The notes beneath the pieces are model-generated. The model made no database searches, was not told the origin of the DNA, and saw only the letters and a program-made list of their open reading frames with translations. From Mya arenaria (taxonomy: Eukaryota; Mollusca; Bivalvia; Myida; Myidae): a DNA stretch of 64,000 nt. The stretch covers positions 74,648,765 to 74,712,764 of the forward strand of contig NC_069124.1 in NCBI RefSeq assembly GCF_026914265.1. Reading direction: 5' to 3'. Below are positions 36,897-61,759 of this stretch, one piece after another. The position numbers and the translations under genes are program-made. The first letter of the stretch is position 1. The number at the start of each line of letters is the position of its first letter.

Positions 36897-38171
36897 TCAA
36901 TATCCTCCTGCTCTGGGGCGGACCTGTCGGATGGGAAGGCCATGGCCTGGAATGACCTGGTGGACGGGAAGACCATGGCTTGGAAGACCAGCACAGAAAC
37001 GCCTGGTGCAGGAGGTCGGCTGAAAAATACATTATTTATTGATTGAATGAGATGCAAATAGTTATCGTATTTTAACTATGGTTACAATATCAATGATAAC
37101 AGCTGGTTACAATATCAATGATATTAGCATTCATTGAAAGAAAAAAGTTACTCAACACAGCCTGTAAGAACAGGCAACGTAATAAGAATTGAGTCGATCA
37201 AAAGTCTATGTCTCAAAAGAAAATAGATTAATATGTATAAGGCGGGTGCACACACAAACTTTTGTTCATAATTATATATCTTATTAAATGACAGATGTGA
37301 CAAGACAAGCATACCTGTCCGTAAGGTCCACAGACGCATGTGTTGCAACCATCACTGTAGCTCTGGCCGGGCCATACACGTCGACCAAGGTAGTTTGTGC
37401 AGTAACCTGCGTGTGTTTAAATACATTTGCAAATTAACAAAAAAAATATTTGGTGGATTTTCTGAAACATTTGGTTTAACCATTCATGCACTTGCATGAC
37501 GATATATACATATACTGAATCGTGCAATCTTGACCAACCGTAATTTCGTAAAAAATGTTAAAAATATTACTTCGTATATTACAAACTTACGTGTTTGAAG
37601 AACGTGTCTTCTGGGCAGATAGTTTTGGTTTCCTGACCCTGAAAAGCGAGAAAAGCGATATATGACAAAGTAAAAAGTGTGTGTAGCTTTCTTGATATAG
37701 CTACAAAGTTCTTGTAAATACATTTATCAAATATACATTTTTATAGTAAAATAGTTCTGATATTTATTATATTACTAAATAGCACGTATATTATAATAAA
37801 TCATGATGAACAAATTAACTCATGTTCGAAATTGTACAACATATCTACACTGGCATTTATAAAAACATTCGTTTTGAAAAAAACAACTTTTGTAGGTCAA
37901 TAATTGTTGTCGATTAATTTCAAACAAGCGTTTGAATTGCATGCTATAAGTTTATTCGAACACAATATGCAGAAAACATAGCTAAGCGTCTAAATCATAT
38001 TTTGAATTGACTTGCAATAACATCAGGTGCGAACATCTCATACAGAAAACTTAAGTACGTGTACATGCTTTGATTATAATTAAAACTTCATTGCAATTTT
38101 ATCTACTTACATTGAGCCATTGATACGGCCACACAGCACACGAGAAGGCAGAGAACAGCTAAGGATTTCAT
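36897..38171 (-). CDS. Secreted pacifastin-like inhibitor peptide, copy E
   Basis: Exons 38171-38111, 37638-37591, 37406-37315, 37019-36897; 107 residues. Signal peptide MKSLAVLCLLVCCVAVSMAQ is identical to copy A. Linker WSGNQNYLPRRHVLQT. The cysteine domain has LGRRVWPGQ like A, and CNTCVC. The reactive loop is CTRRFC with expected P1 Arg73. The tail has two 11-residue repeats (SHGLPVHQV, GHGLPIRQV) before RPRAGGY. It is the outermost copy and, with A, keeps the sequence type that differs from the inner three. Function is inferred as for A. Confidence 0.88.
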
Positions 38172-38258
38172 TGTCGGTGGTGATTAATACGTTAATGTTC
38201 GAACTAAATGTTTTAACAACAGAGTCCAAGTGAGAATGGTAAATGGCAATTCATGAAT

Positions 38259-38268
38259 GCTTATATAG
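38259..38268 (-). promoter_or_regulatory. TATA box of gene E
   Basis: CTATATAAGC on the gene strand, about 90 bases before the ATG. The CCAAT box is the complement of 38396-38402, with GTCGAC just upstream of it. Confidence 0.7.
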
Positions 38269-38409
38269 CCATATTTGTATGTACAAGCGTTGATTGACTG
38301 GTATTGATTAATAATGCCGACGTCTTTCTACAGCGTTTGCGGTGAAAGTTGCGTTACGAAACGAAGGAGATTTATCTTCATTCTGATTGGCTGAAATCGG
38401 GGAGACGTC

Positions 38410-39884
38410 GACCGCATATTGTAAACGAAAAAATAATAGATCAAGTTGCTTGCCTCATAACTGACAATTTTAGTGTATTTGACAAGTGAGAATGTGAATG
38501 TGGTCTCTAGCGTAGTAAGTTTTACGTATATCGTTTTATTACGGTATGTCATTCTTACCCAATCTTCATTACAAGTCCATCCATGTTAATACGTCTCTGT
38601 AGTATTTTAAGTAGAGATGATAAGATAGCTTTGTGCACTATAATATTAAAATTTGTCAAGCGGAAACAATTAGATCTTTAATTTCTAACTCAAAATCACT
38701 TTACATACGAAAATGAAGTGTTGAGGGGAAAAATCAAACAGCTTGTGTAGTCAACAATCAATGCAATACCATGAAATCATTTACAACTTTTTTCAAAATT
38801 ATTATATTCCTTATTTATTAAACGCTTTTTTTGTTGAACTGCCATGCTATTATCTCTGCATTTAAATATCAACCTCGACATTTCACTGTTCTTACAGATC
38901 CCGGTTGTCGTTTTGCCTGAAAACAGTACGATAGCATTTATTTGCAACATTGTCAATATAACAATGGCAAGAAATAAATTCAAAAAGTCCATCAAAAATT
39001 CCTATACAAAATTCGACAGTCATAGTTGCCATTTCGTCTAACAAGATAAAAGACAAACGCTAAATGGTGTGGCCAAAAGTACCATGCTTTTGTAAAATTA
39101 TAATCTGCATCCAAATTTGTTAATATTCTTTTTGGAGGCAACATCCTAAGAAAGGGACTCGTTTATGGTTTGTAAAATGCACTTTTTACGGATTTGTTTT
39201 ATTATGAAAAACAGTGGCAAAACATTAGAGTAATTAAACGTAAAATGCTGTACCGGCGTGGGTTCTCTCCCAACTAAATCCCGGTGTTGCACTCTTTAAT
39301 TGTATTTGTTCTGTAATATCGATATCAAAGAGTAAAACAATTATACTTTAAGTGTTTTCAGATGGATTGCCAGAAAAAATAGTATTGGTGCCCAAACATG
39401 AGCGAGTCTCTGTAGCCCAGAGAACCCCAAAGGCACTCTATCACCGGTAAGTGTGCCATCGGTTGAATCAAATTTACAATTTTTTGATGTGACTATGATG
39501 TTTGTGACTGTTTATTTGCATGAGCATTTTCGATGGAGTGGATGCATCAGCTATATTCATATTTGGCGAAAGTGTCGGAACTTAACTTGCTTTCAGTGAA
39601 TAAGCAATGAGCAATTATCAACATTACTTTTAACAGTCTCTTAAATGTGTGCATCTACTTCGTTCTGGCACCTTGCGACCGTCCAAATTTTCTCTAAAGT
39701 TTGACGCATACGGTATTAATTCATTAACTGCAGCGAGGTTTCATCATCCGGCATGATTTTGTTTTATTCCATGAACTTCACTTGTCCACGGATGAACGAA
39801 CAATGAACGCCAACACAATTGGTGTGTTGGAGTTTTTAAGGACTGCCTGTGCCCATTGACTGCATTATGGAAGAGGTAATTAAG
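38410..39884. other. Noncoding; partial SINE-like repeat
   Basis: AT-rich without recognised exons. Positions about 39249-39420 repeat the B-box and body part of the 5165-5690 element (GCTGTACCGGCGTGGGTTC, then TTTTCAGATGGATTGCC). Confidence 0.5.
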
Positions 39885-42836
39885 AGGAATATAGAAGCCT
39901 AGATGGCGGATAAGTATCCTCATTATTGAAAGGTAATATAGAAGCCTAGATGACGGATAAGTATCCTCATTATTGAAGGGTAATATAGAAGCCAAGATGA
40001 CGGATAAGTATCCTCATTATTGAAGGGTAATATAGAAGCCAAGATGACGGATAAGTATCCTCATTATTGAAGGAGAATATAGAAGCCAAGATGGCGGATA
40101 AGTATCCTCATTATTGAAGGAGAATATAGAAGCCAAGATGGCGGATATGTATCCTCATTATTGAAAGGTAATATAGAAGCCTAGATGGCGGATATGTATC
40201 CACATTATTGAAGGGTAATATAGAAGCCAAGATGGCGGATAAGTATCCTCATTATTGAAGGAGAATATAGAAGCCAAGATGGCGGATATGTATCCTCATT
40301 ATTGAAAGAGAATATAGAAGCCTAGATGACGGATAAGTATCCTCATTATTGAAGGAGAATATAGAAGCCAAGATGGCGGATAAGTATCCTCATTATTGAA
40401 GGAGAATATAGAAGCCAAGATGGCGGATAAGTATCCTCAATATTGAAGGGTAATATAGAAGCCAAGATGGCGGATATGTATCCTCATTATTGAAAGAGAA
40501 TATAGAAGCCTAGATGGCGGATAAGTATCCTCGTTATAGTAAGGTAATATAGAAGCCTAAATGGCGGATATGTATCCTCATTATTGAAGGGTAATATAGA
40601 AGCCTAGATGACGGATAAGTATCCTCATTATTGAAAGGTAATATAGAAGCCTAGATGACGGATAAGTATCCTCATTATTGAAGGGTAATATAGAAGCCTA
40701 GATGACGGATAAGTATCCTCATTATTGAAGGGTAATATAGAAGCCTAGATGACGGATAAGTATCCTCATTATTGAAAGGTAATATAGAAGCCTAGATGAC
40801 GGATAAGTATCCTCATTATTGAAGGAGAATATAGAAGCCAAGATGGCGGATAAGTATCCTCATTATTGAAGGAGAATATAGAAGCCAAGATGGCGGATAA
40901 GTATCCTCATTATTGAAAGGTAATATAGAAGCCTAGATGACGGATAAGTATCCTCATTATTGAAGGGTAATATAGAAGCCTAGATGGCGGATATGTATCC
41001 TCATTATTGAAGGAGAATATAGAAGCCAAGATGGCGGATAAGTATCCTCATTATTGAAGGGTAATATAGAAGCCTAGATGACGGATAAGTATCCTCATTA
41101 TTGAAAGGTAATATAGAAGCCTAGATGACGGATAAGTATCCTCAATATTGAAGGGTAATATAGAAGCCTAGATGACGGATATGTATCCACATTATTAAAA
41201 GGGAAAAAAGAAGCCTAAATGAGGGATATGTATCCTCATTATTGACGAGGAATATAGAAGCCTAGATGGCGGATATGTATCCTCATTATTGAAAGCGAAT
41301 AAAGAAGACTGAATTGGAGGATATGTATCCTCATTATTGAAGGGAAATATGGAGGCCTAAATGGGGGATATGTATCTTCATTATTGTAGGGCAATATAGA
41401 GGCCTAAATGGGGGATATGTATCTTCATTATTGAATAGGAATATAGAGGCCTAAATGGGGATATTTATCCTCATTATTGAAGGGGAATATAGCAGCCTAA
41501 ATGAGGGATATTTATCCTTATTATTGAAGGGGAATATAGAGGCCTAAATGGAGGATATGTATCTTCATTATTGAAGAAGAATATAGAGGCCTAAATGGGG
41601 AATATTTATCCTCATTATTGAAGAGGAATATAGAGGCCTAATTGGGGATATGTATCTTCATTATTGAAGGGAAATATGGAGGCCTAAATGGGGGATATGT
41701 ATCCTCATTATTGAAGAGGAATATAGAGGCCTAAATGGGGATATTTATCCTCATTATTGTAGGGCAATATAGAAGGCTAAATGGGGGATATTTATCCTCA
41801 TTATTGAAGGGGAATATAGCAGCCTAAATGAGGGATAGTTATCCTTATTATTGAAGGAGAATATAGAGGCCTAAATGGAGGATATGTATCTTCATTATTG
41901 AAGAGGAAAATAGAGGCCTAAATGGGGAATATTTATCCTCATTATCGCGAAGGGAATATAGAGGCCTAAATGGGGAATATTTATCCTCATTATTGAAGGG
42001 GAATATAGAGGCCTAATTGGGGATATGTATCCTCATTATTGAATAGGAATATAGAAGGCTATATGTGGATATGTATCCACATTATTGAAGGGGAATATAG
42101 AGGCCTAAATGGGGATATTTATCCACATTATTGAAGGGGAATGTAGAGGCCTAAATTGGGGATATGTATCCTCATAATTGAAGAGGAATATAGAAGCCTG
42201 AATTGGAGGATATGTATCCTCATTATTGAAGGGAAATATAGAGGCCTAAATGGGGGATATTTATCCGCGTTATTGAAGAGGAATATAGAAGCCTAAATGG
42301 AGAATATGTATCCTCATTATTGAAGAGGAATATAGAAGCCTAAATGGGGAATATGTATCCTCATTATTGAAGGTGAATAAAGAAGCCAAAATGGGGAATG
42401 GTTATCCTCATTATTGAAAAGGAATATAGACGGCTAAATGGAGATATGTTTTCTCATTATTGAAGGGGAGTTGAGAAGCCTAAATGGGAGATATTTATTC
42501 TATTTTTGGTGGGGTATATAGAAGGCTAAATGGGGAATATTTATCTTCATTATTGAAGGGAAATATAGAAGCCTAAATGGGGGTGTTTATCTTCATTATT
42601 GAAAGGGAATATAGCAGACTAAATGGAGGATATGTATCCTTAGTATTGAAGGGGAATATAGCAGCCTAAATGGGGGGGTGTCTTCATTTTTGAAGGGGAA
42701 TATAGAAGCCTAAATGGGGGATATGTATCCTCAATATTGAAGGGGAATATAGACGCCTAAATGGGGGATATGTATCCTCATTATTGAAGGGGAATATAGA
42801 AGCCTAAATGGGGGATATGTATCCTCATTATTGAAG
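39885..42836. repeat. Satellite-like array, 47-bp unit, about 63 copies
   Basis: Period 47 bp, for example between AGATGGCGG at 39901 and AGATGACGG at 39948. There are two domains. 39885 to about 41180 is homogeneous (GCCAAGATGGCGGATAAG or GCCTAGATGACGGATAAG variants). About 41180-42836 is more diverged, built on GCCTAAATGGGGGATATG. It is not coding. Confidence 0.97.
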
Positions 42837-43296
42837 GAGGTATAACGATTATGTAACAACGATGAATGGTATCCAGCACGTTACGCAATCGAGAGATAAT
42901 ATTGGTCAGCCCCAATAAAATGGTTAAATGACCAGCCTCTTTGCGCGTCATCTTGGTTCGGTTGACCATTGCGTCAACGCAATCTGATATGGTCGTTATT
43001 TTGGGTTTTAATAATGTTTTTCAAAGGGATTTTTTTTTCGAAATGATTGGCTGAGATGTATTCCAAACTCGTGCTCTTATACCAAACATACTATTTAACA
43101 CTTCTGACTTTAGAAACATTCATCTAACAAAAAGGGTGTTTGTCGGCTATCAGCGACAGGGATATCGAATTCGTTTAGGTTTTATCAAAATTTACATTAG
43201 CCGTTTATAATGAGAGGCAGTCATATTTCACTCAAATTTTAGCAAATTTGACTTGACATCAAAGGTTCCTCTTTTATTATCCTCATAAGCAAATAA

Positions 43297-43878
43297 GGTG
43301 TAAAATCCAGGTGTACGATCTAGGTGTAAGATCTAGGTGTTAAGATCAAGGTGTAAGATCTAGATGTACGAACTAGGTGTACGATCTAGGTGTACGATCT
43401 AAGTGTAAGATCTAGGTATACGATCTAGGTGAACGAAATTGGTGTACGATCTAAGTGTAAGATCTAGGTGTACGATCTAGGTGTACGATCTAGGTGTATG
43501 ATCTAGGTTTACGATCTAGGTGAACGAAATTGGTGTACGATCTAGGTGTACAATCTAAGTGTAAGATCTAGGTATACGATCTAGGTGTATGATCTAGGTT
43601 TACGATCTAGGTGTACAATCTAGGTGTACGATATTGGTGTAAGATCTAGGTATACGATATAGGTGTATGATCTAGATGTACGATCTAAGTGTAAGATCTA
43701 GGTGTACGATCTAGGTGTACGATCTAGGTGTACGATCTAAGTGTAAGATCTAGATGTACGATCTAAGTGTAAGATCTAGGTGTACGATCTAGATGAACGA
43801 TCTAGGTGTACGATATAAGTGTAAGATCTAGTTATACGATCTAGGTGTAAGATCTATGTGAACGATGAAGGCATAAGA
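43297..43878. repeat. 13-bp minisatellite, about 44 copies
   Basis: Unit GTGTACGATCTAG with frequent variants GTGTAAGATCTAG and GTATACGATCTAG. The variants occur in recurring blocks, so larger groups were duplicated too. Confidence 0.95.
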
Positions 43879-44059
43879 TCTTAATTTATTTTATCGAGTG
43901 ATCATGTAGACAGCACACAGGGGCAGGTTGCGTTGTTTTTACACACCAAGCCCCCCGACCGTTTTTTTTTTTATCAATTTTTTTTTTATCAAATTTTAGT
44001 AAGAATGTAATGTGGTAACTGTAACTTGTGAAAATTGGCAAAAAAATATTATTATTTTA

Positions 44060-44545
44060 TTTTATTATCTTGTTAAGGGTGACGACTTGACCCTGGATTT
44101 CCATGTATTTGCCGACATGACCCTGTTTAAGAGGCCATAACTTTATCAAATCTTAACCAAACTCTACATTTTTGGACTTTCCTTGTAGAGTTAGTGTCAA
44201 TCTTTAAGAAAATGTACAGTTTCAACGAAAACAAATGCAATTTCAAACCCGAATTTCCTAAAAACATGTTACTCGACGAACCAACTACCCGCAATTTTCA
44301 CCGAAATTTTCCAGACTAAAATGCATTATCCCGCTATTGCATCATCAATTCAACACGTGTGCATAAGAGAAACAATATATCTATCACGATACAGGTGAAA
44401 TGGAAGTCAAATATCGTCCAACAGAGCCTAAAACAGTCAAATTGTTGACGACGGACGACGACGACGAAGAACAACGGACGACGGACACAGGGCGATCACA
44501 ATAGCTCACATTGAGCACTTCGTGCTCAGGTGAGCTAAAAATAGA
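44060..44545. repeat. Dispersed repeat ending in a stable hairpin
   Basis: Diverged body, then a GACGACGGACGACGA run and a 3' hairpin AGCTCAC ... GAGCAC-TTC-GTGCTC ... GTGAGCT (about 44500-44536), then a short A run. I recognise this type of 3' end from dispersed repeats of molluscs, from memory. No protein is encoded. Confidence 0.55.
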
Positions 44546-46020
44546 CGATATTTTACCAACAATATAATAGTGCAACCATTGTCACGCCATTATCATAATC
44601 AATATAATACAGAATTGGTTTTGATAATTATTTAATTAGTATTTCTTAATGAAATGGTATAACAGTACGCTTAAATACGCTACATTTCTTAAGGTAAAGT
44701 AATCGAACACGGTATTTACTCACTACAAGCTACCTGTGTTTCATGCTTCGAATTTACAGAATAAATAACCATCAATTAAAAAAGAAAAAAGGAATAAATG
44801 TTAACTCGAGGGCCGTAAGTATTAACCCGAGATCCTAGGTATTAATACTGTTCCTACTTAGATTAAATTTTGTAATCTTGACTTAAGGTTTTTATAGACA
44901 TTTTCTGTTAGCGAGCTCGCTTTTTAAGAGTCGGAAAATATACAACTGATATAAATTTGATATTTGTCAAACAAAAATTATCTTAATGATAATTTAATAC
45001 GATAAACTATTTCTTTTATTTATATAATTAAGTTCAAGCTTGTAATTTATCTAAATGAAAGAATATACGTGAGGCTGTTACGCTTAAAGATCTCGAGATA
45101 TTGGGGTCTTGTCTTGACAGTCAACTATCTAACCACTATATAACAAGACTACGGGTCACAAATCCTCCAACAGTTTAATAAAAAAATATTTGAAACAAAA
45201 GAAAGTGTCAGTCGGTATATTTATCGCACTATGTTTGACCTGATCATTTATAATTCATGCAAAAAACGATCCGCATAGTTTTGCTTCATGCAGAGCGCAC
45301 GTTTGACGACAAGTGTTATTTGGAACAGTATTTCCAGAGTAATCCGGTCGGGAACATGTTTTCCATTAAAATGCCATTGGGTTTTCAATCGGACCATTTA
45401 TGACTTTCAAAATATCAAAAACACCAGAAATCCCCATGACCTGTCCAATATTCATCATTCAATGCATGCACCTTTTAAATTGCATGTTAATGGACCAGTT
45501 GTTTCAAGGTGTCTTAGTGATGCTTGGCGAAGAAAACTGCATTGCCTTAAAATTTAACCGATCTACATGCAAAAATAAGGCTTTATTCTGAATGCAACTG
45601 TTAAAAATATTTACAACGGAACACGAAGTTTCAGAGGAGACGATCGGTTTTAAGTTTATGACTGGCAGGCAATCAGACTGGACATAATCAACAGTTATTT
45701 TCCACACCATATTTACAGGTGACATAATAATCAACCCTCAGGGGGTATTCAATATTGGCGATATTTTGATCTGGAAACGAGGTAGCTAATCGGATTGCAT
45801 GATAAATATCGGAGCTATACAAGTATTGCTGGTGGTAACACACTTGACTGTCACTCCGAAAATTAATCGTCTTTCGAGAGGAACGTTAAATGAGGGTCCA
45901 GTGTGACAGTGACATACTCCGGTGCACTTAAAAGAACCAGGGTAATATTCTGTCTGTGCTCTATGCTCAAATAACCTAATATGACTAATAATCTCTTCTA
46001 CCTCTCGCCAGATGGGCTTT
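44546..46020. other. Noncoding stretch
   Basis: AT-rich. Several frames of 60-97 codons occur but show no known features, and they overlap on both strands. Nothing is supported. Confidence 0.4.
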
Positions 46021-47175
46021 GCCCGAGTATAAAAACAAGAGCTGTTACAGTATGTGAGAAATGCCCCCGATTGTGACATTGACCTATGAACAAGGTCAGT
46101 TCATGAAAAGTTGATCTTGCCTTTACATGTCAAATACATATGGCAATTTATTTTTAATTGCCTCTAAACATAAAATATACCACCCATACTTGACAACCGA
46201 CACTGTTATGTCCTTATAAGCAGCATTCCATTATGAATAAACAATAAGTGTGACCTTGAACTTAGAGGTAGGAACATGGGTCTTGCACGTGGCATGTCGT
46301 CTTGGTATGTCGGACACATGTGGCAAGTCATTTTAAAATCTTCCATACAAGAGAAAGTTACAGCCTGGACACGACAACCTATACACTATGTCCTTATGTA
46401 TACAGCACTCCATTGTGAATAAACACCCAAGTGGGACCTTGACCTTAGAGATAGGGACACGGGTCTGTCATGCGACACGTCGTCTTGGTATGTGGAACAC
46501 ATGTGGCAAGTTATTTTAAAATCTGTCCATACAAGGGAAAGTTACAGCCCGGACAAAACAACTTATACTCTATGTCCTTATATGCAGCACTCCATTGTGA
46601 ATAAACACTAAGTGTGACTTTAACATTAGAGGTAGAGACACGGGTCGTGCACGCGACACGTCGTCTTGGTATGTGGAACACATGTGGCAAGTTATTTTAA
46701 AATCTGTCCATACAAGGGAAAGTTACAGCCTGGACACGACAACCTATACTCTATGTCCTTATATGCAGCATTCCATTGTGAATAAACACTAAGTGTGACC
46801 TTGACCTTAGAGGTAGGGGCACGGGTCTTGCACGCGACGCGTAGTCTTTGTATGTGGAACACATGTGGCAAGTTATTTTAAAATCTGTCCATACAAGGGA
46901 AAGTTACAGCCCGGACATGACAACCTATACTCTTATGTCCTATATGCAGCACTCCATTGTGAATAAAGACTAAGTGTGACCTTGACCTTTGAGGTAGGGA
47001 CACGGGTCTTGCACGCGACACGTCGTCTTGGTATGTGGAACACAAGTGGCAAGTTATTTTAAAATCTGTCCATACAAGGGAAATTACAGCCCGGACACGA
47101 GTTATTGAGCCGGACACACGGACGGACGGACGGACGGTGCGATTTTAATATGCCCACTTTTGGGGGCATAAAAAC
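46021..47175. repeat. Dispersed repeat with internal 181-bp tandem expansion
   Basis: Begins ACAAGAGCTGTTACAG with AATGCCCCCGA and ends with CGGACGGACGGACGG and ATGCCCACTTTTGGGGGCAT. Between these, a unit of about 181 bp is repeated about five times: ACACATGTGGCAAGT falls near 46314, 46497, 46677 and 46857, with a variant near 47038. End structures of this kind are common in mollusc dispersed repeats, from memory. Confidence 0.7.
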
Positions 47176-47569
47176 GTACCTTAAAGCGACAACCGTATTT
47201 AAAATCAATAAATGTTAAATAGCTGAAAACAGACACATACTGACTGGCGAGTGCTTAAAGATTTACAGTGATTACCTATCGTCTCATAAGGTAAAAATAA
47301 CGTGTTTTCTGCACCTTTCCTTTAAGTTAAACTCAATATCTTTCTTAAGAACCATTGTTTTCGATATTAATTCATCCTTTTCGGTAAATATTTTTTTTAT
47401 TAATTGTGGTACATCGTATTTGAGAGTAAGAGTGTATCTGTAATGAAGTAAATGTTGTACGAGTATACGAATGACATCTCAACACCAACCCTGTTCTTTA
47501 TCTTCACATTTCTAACACAGTTGTGTCATGTCTATGACAAAAACAACACAGTAATTCGAAGATAATTCT

Positions 47570-47575
47570 TTTATT
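47570..47575 (-). terminator. Poly(A) signal of KIF3A
   Basis: TTTATT on the plus strand reads AATAAA on the gene strand, about 810 bases past the KIF3A stop. The last 500 bases of the 3'UTR are very AT-rich. Confidence 0.55.
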
Positions 47576-48061
47576 TCTGAAATAATCATTTTTGTTTATA
47601 CGTGATATTAAAAATAATACGAACAAAAATATCACAGATTTTTTAAATAAATAAAGTAGACAAAATCATTTGTAAAGAAATGAAAATGGATGGTTCATGA
47701 CATTATGTTCTAGCAAAACCCATACATCAATACACAAGAATGTGCATTAGACAGTTGCTACATGTAAATAAAAAAATAATCAGGAACAGATCAGAAAGTA
47801 CACAAGGGTGTGCCCAGTAATCATTTAATAAATACCGATGTAAAATTTTCTAAATACAAGTCACTTGATAATAACAAACTCACAACCATATATTATAACA
47901 ACTTTTAATTGTCAAGCATTGCATTTCCTGCTAAGTGCGAATCAACATTATGTGGTGAATAAACGTTGATCATTTCCTCAATTAACAACATTTTGTACAT
48001 GTTCTTATACACATGTACAGCACAAATTAATGGCTGTTCAAATTACATCGATATAAGTTTA

Positions 48062-48382
48062 AATAAATAGATGTATAAAAAGAAATGAGGTGAGCCACAA
48101 TATGAAGATAAAGAAGGCCATGACAGCGACAGAGATTCTGGGTAGAGCGGCGATCAGATCACAGGGCTTTCCCTGCTGGTTCCCTGTATGTTTGTGTGAG
48201 CTCCAGTAATCAGGCAACCAGGAGTCTAACTGCTGGTCCTGAGGGTAGTATGTGTGGTGTATACCCCCATGCTGGCCAGGGGGTGGGGCAGGGACGGGGT
48301 GGGAGAGAAGTGAAGAGAGGTGTTGACAGCAGATGTACAGGTACACATCCAGCAGGAGAAGGGCCACAGCCGCGTGGTAAAG
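48062..48382 (-). other. 107-codon open frame after the KIF3A stop, same frame
   Basis: Directly after the TGA at 48385-48383 the same frame stays open for 107 codons, to TAA at 48061-48059. It reads LYHAAVALLLLDVYLYICC, a Pro/His/Gln-rich middle, and a hydrophobic end with VMAFFIFILWLTSFLFI. GC content is about half, against a very AT-rich 3'UTR just beyond the TAA, and codon choice looks coding. There is no early ATG. It could be reached by stop readthrough (context TGA C) or by splicing to an acceptor at 48272-48273, which follows a long pyrimidine run. Chance is not excluded. Confidence 0.4.
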
Positions 48383-61615
<13,233 letters not shown>

Positions 61616-61759
61616 GGTTTGCCTAAATCTGATTTTCTTGTCTTGATCGTATTCTTCCCCAAAGAGTATTCTACATAAATATTTACGTGAACGCGGACAC
61701 TACAAATACGACATTTGATTGGTTAAAAATATAAACTTGGAGCAAGTATAATAGTGTTG

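Noticed and set aside
37591-37638. Alternative frame of peptide exon 2 with an extra Cys (TICPEDTFF)
   Set aside because: The exon 1 donor phase and synonymous third-base differences among the five copies support the NYLPRRH frame.
39885-43878. Regular repeats considered as a CRISPR array
   Set aside because: Units are head-to-tail without unique spacers and the DNA is eukaryotic; these are minisatellites.
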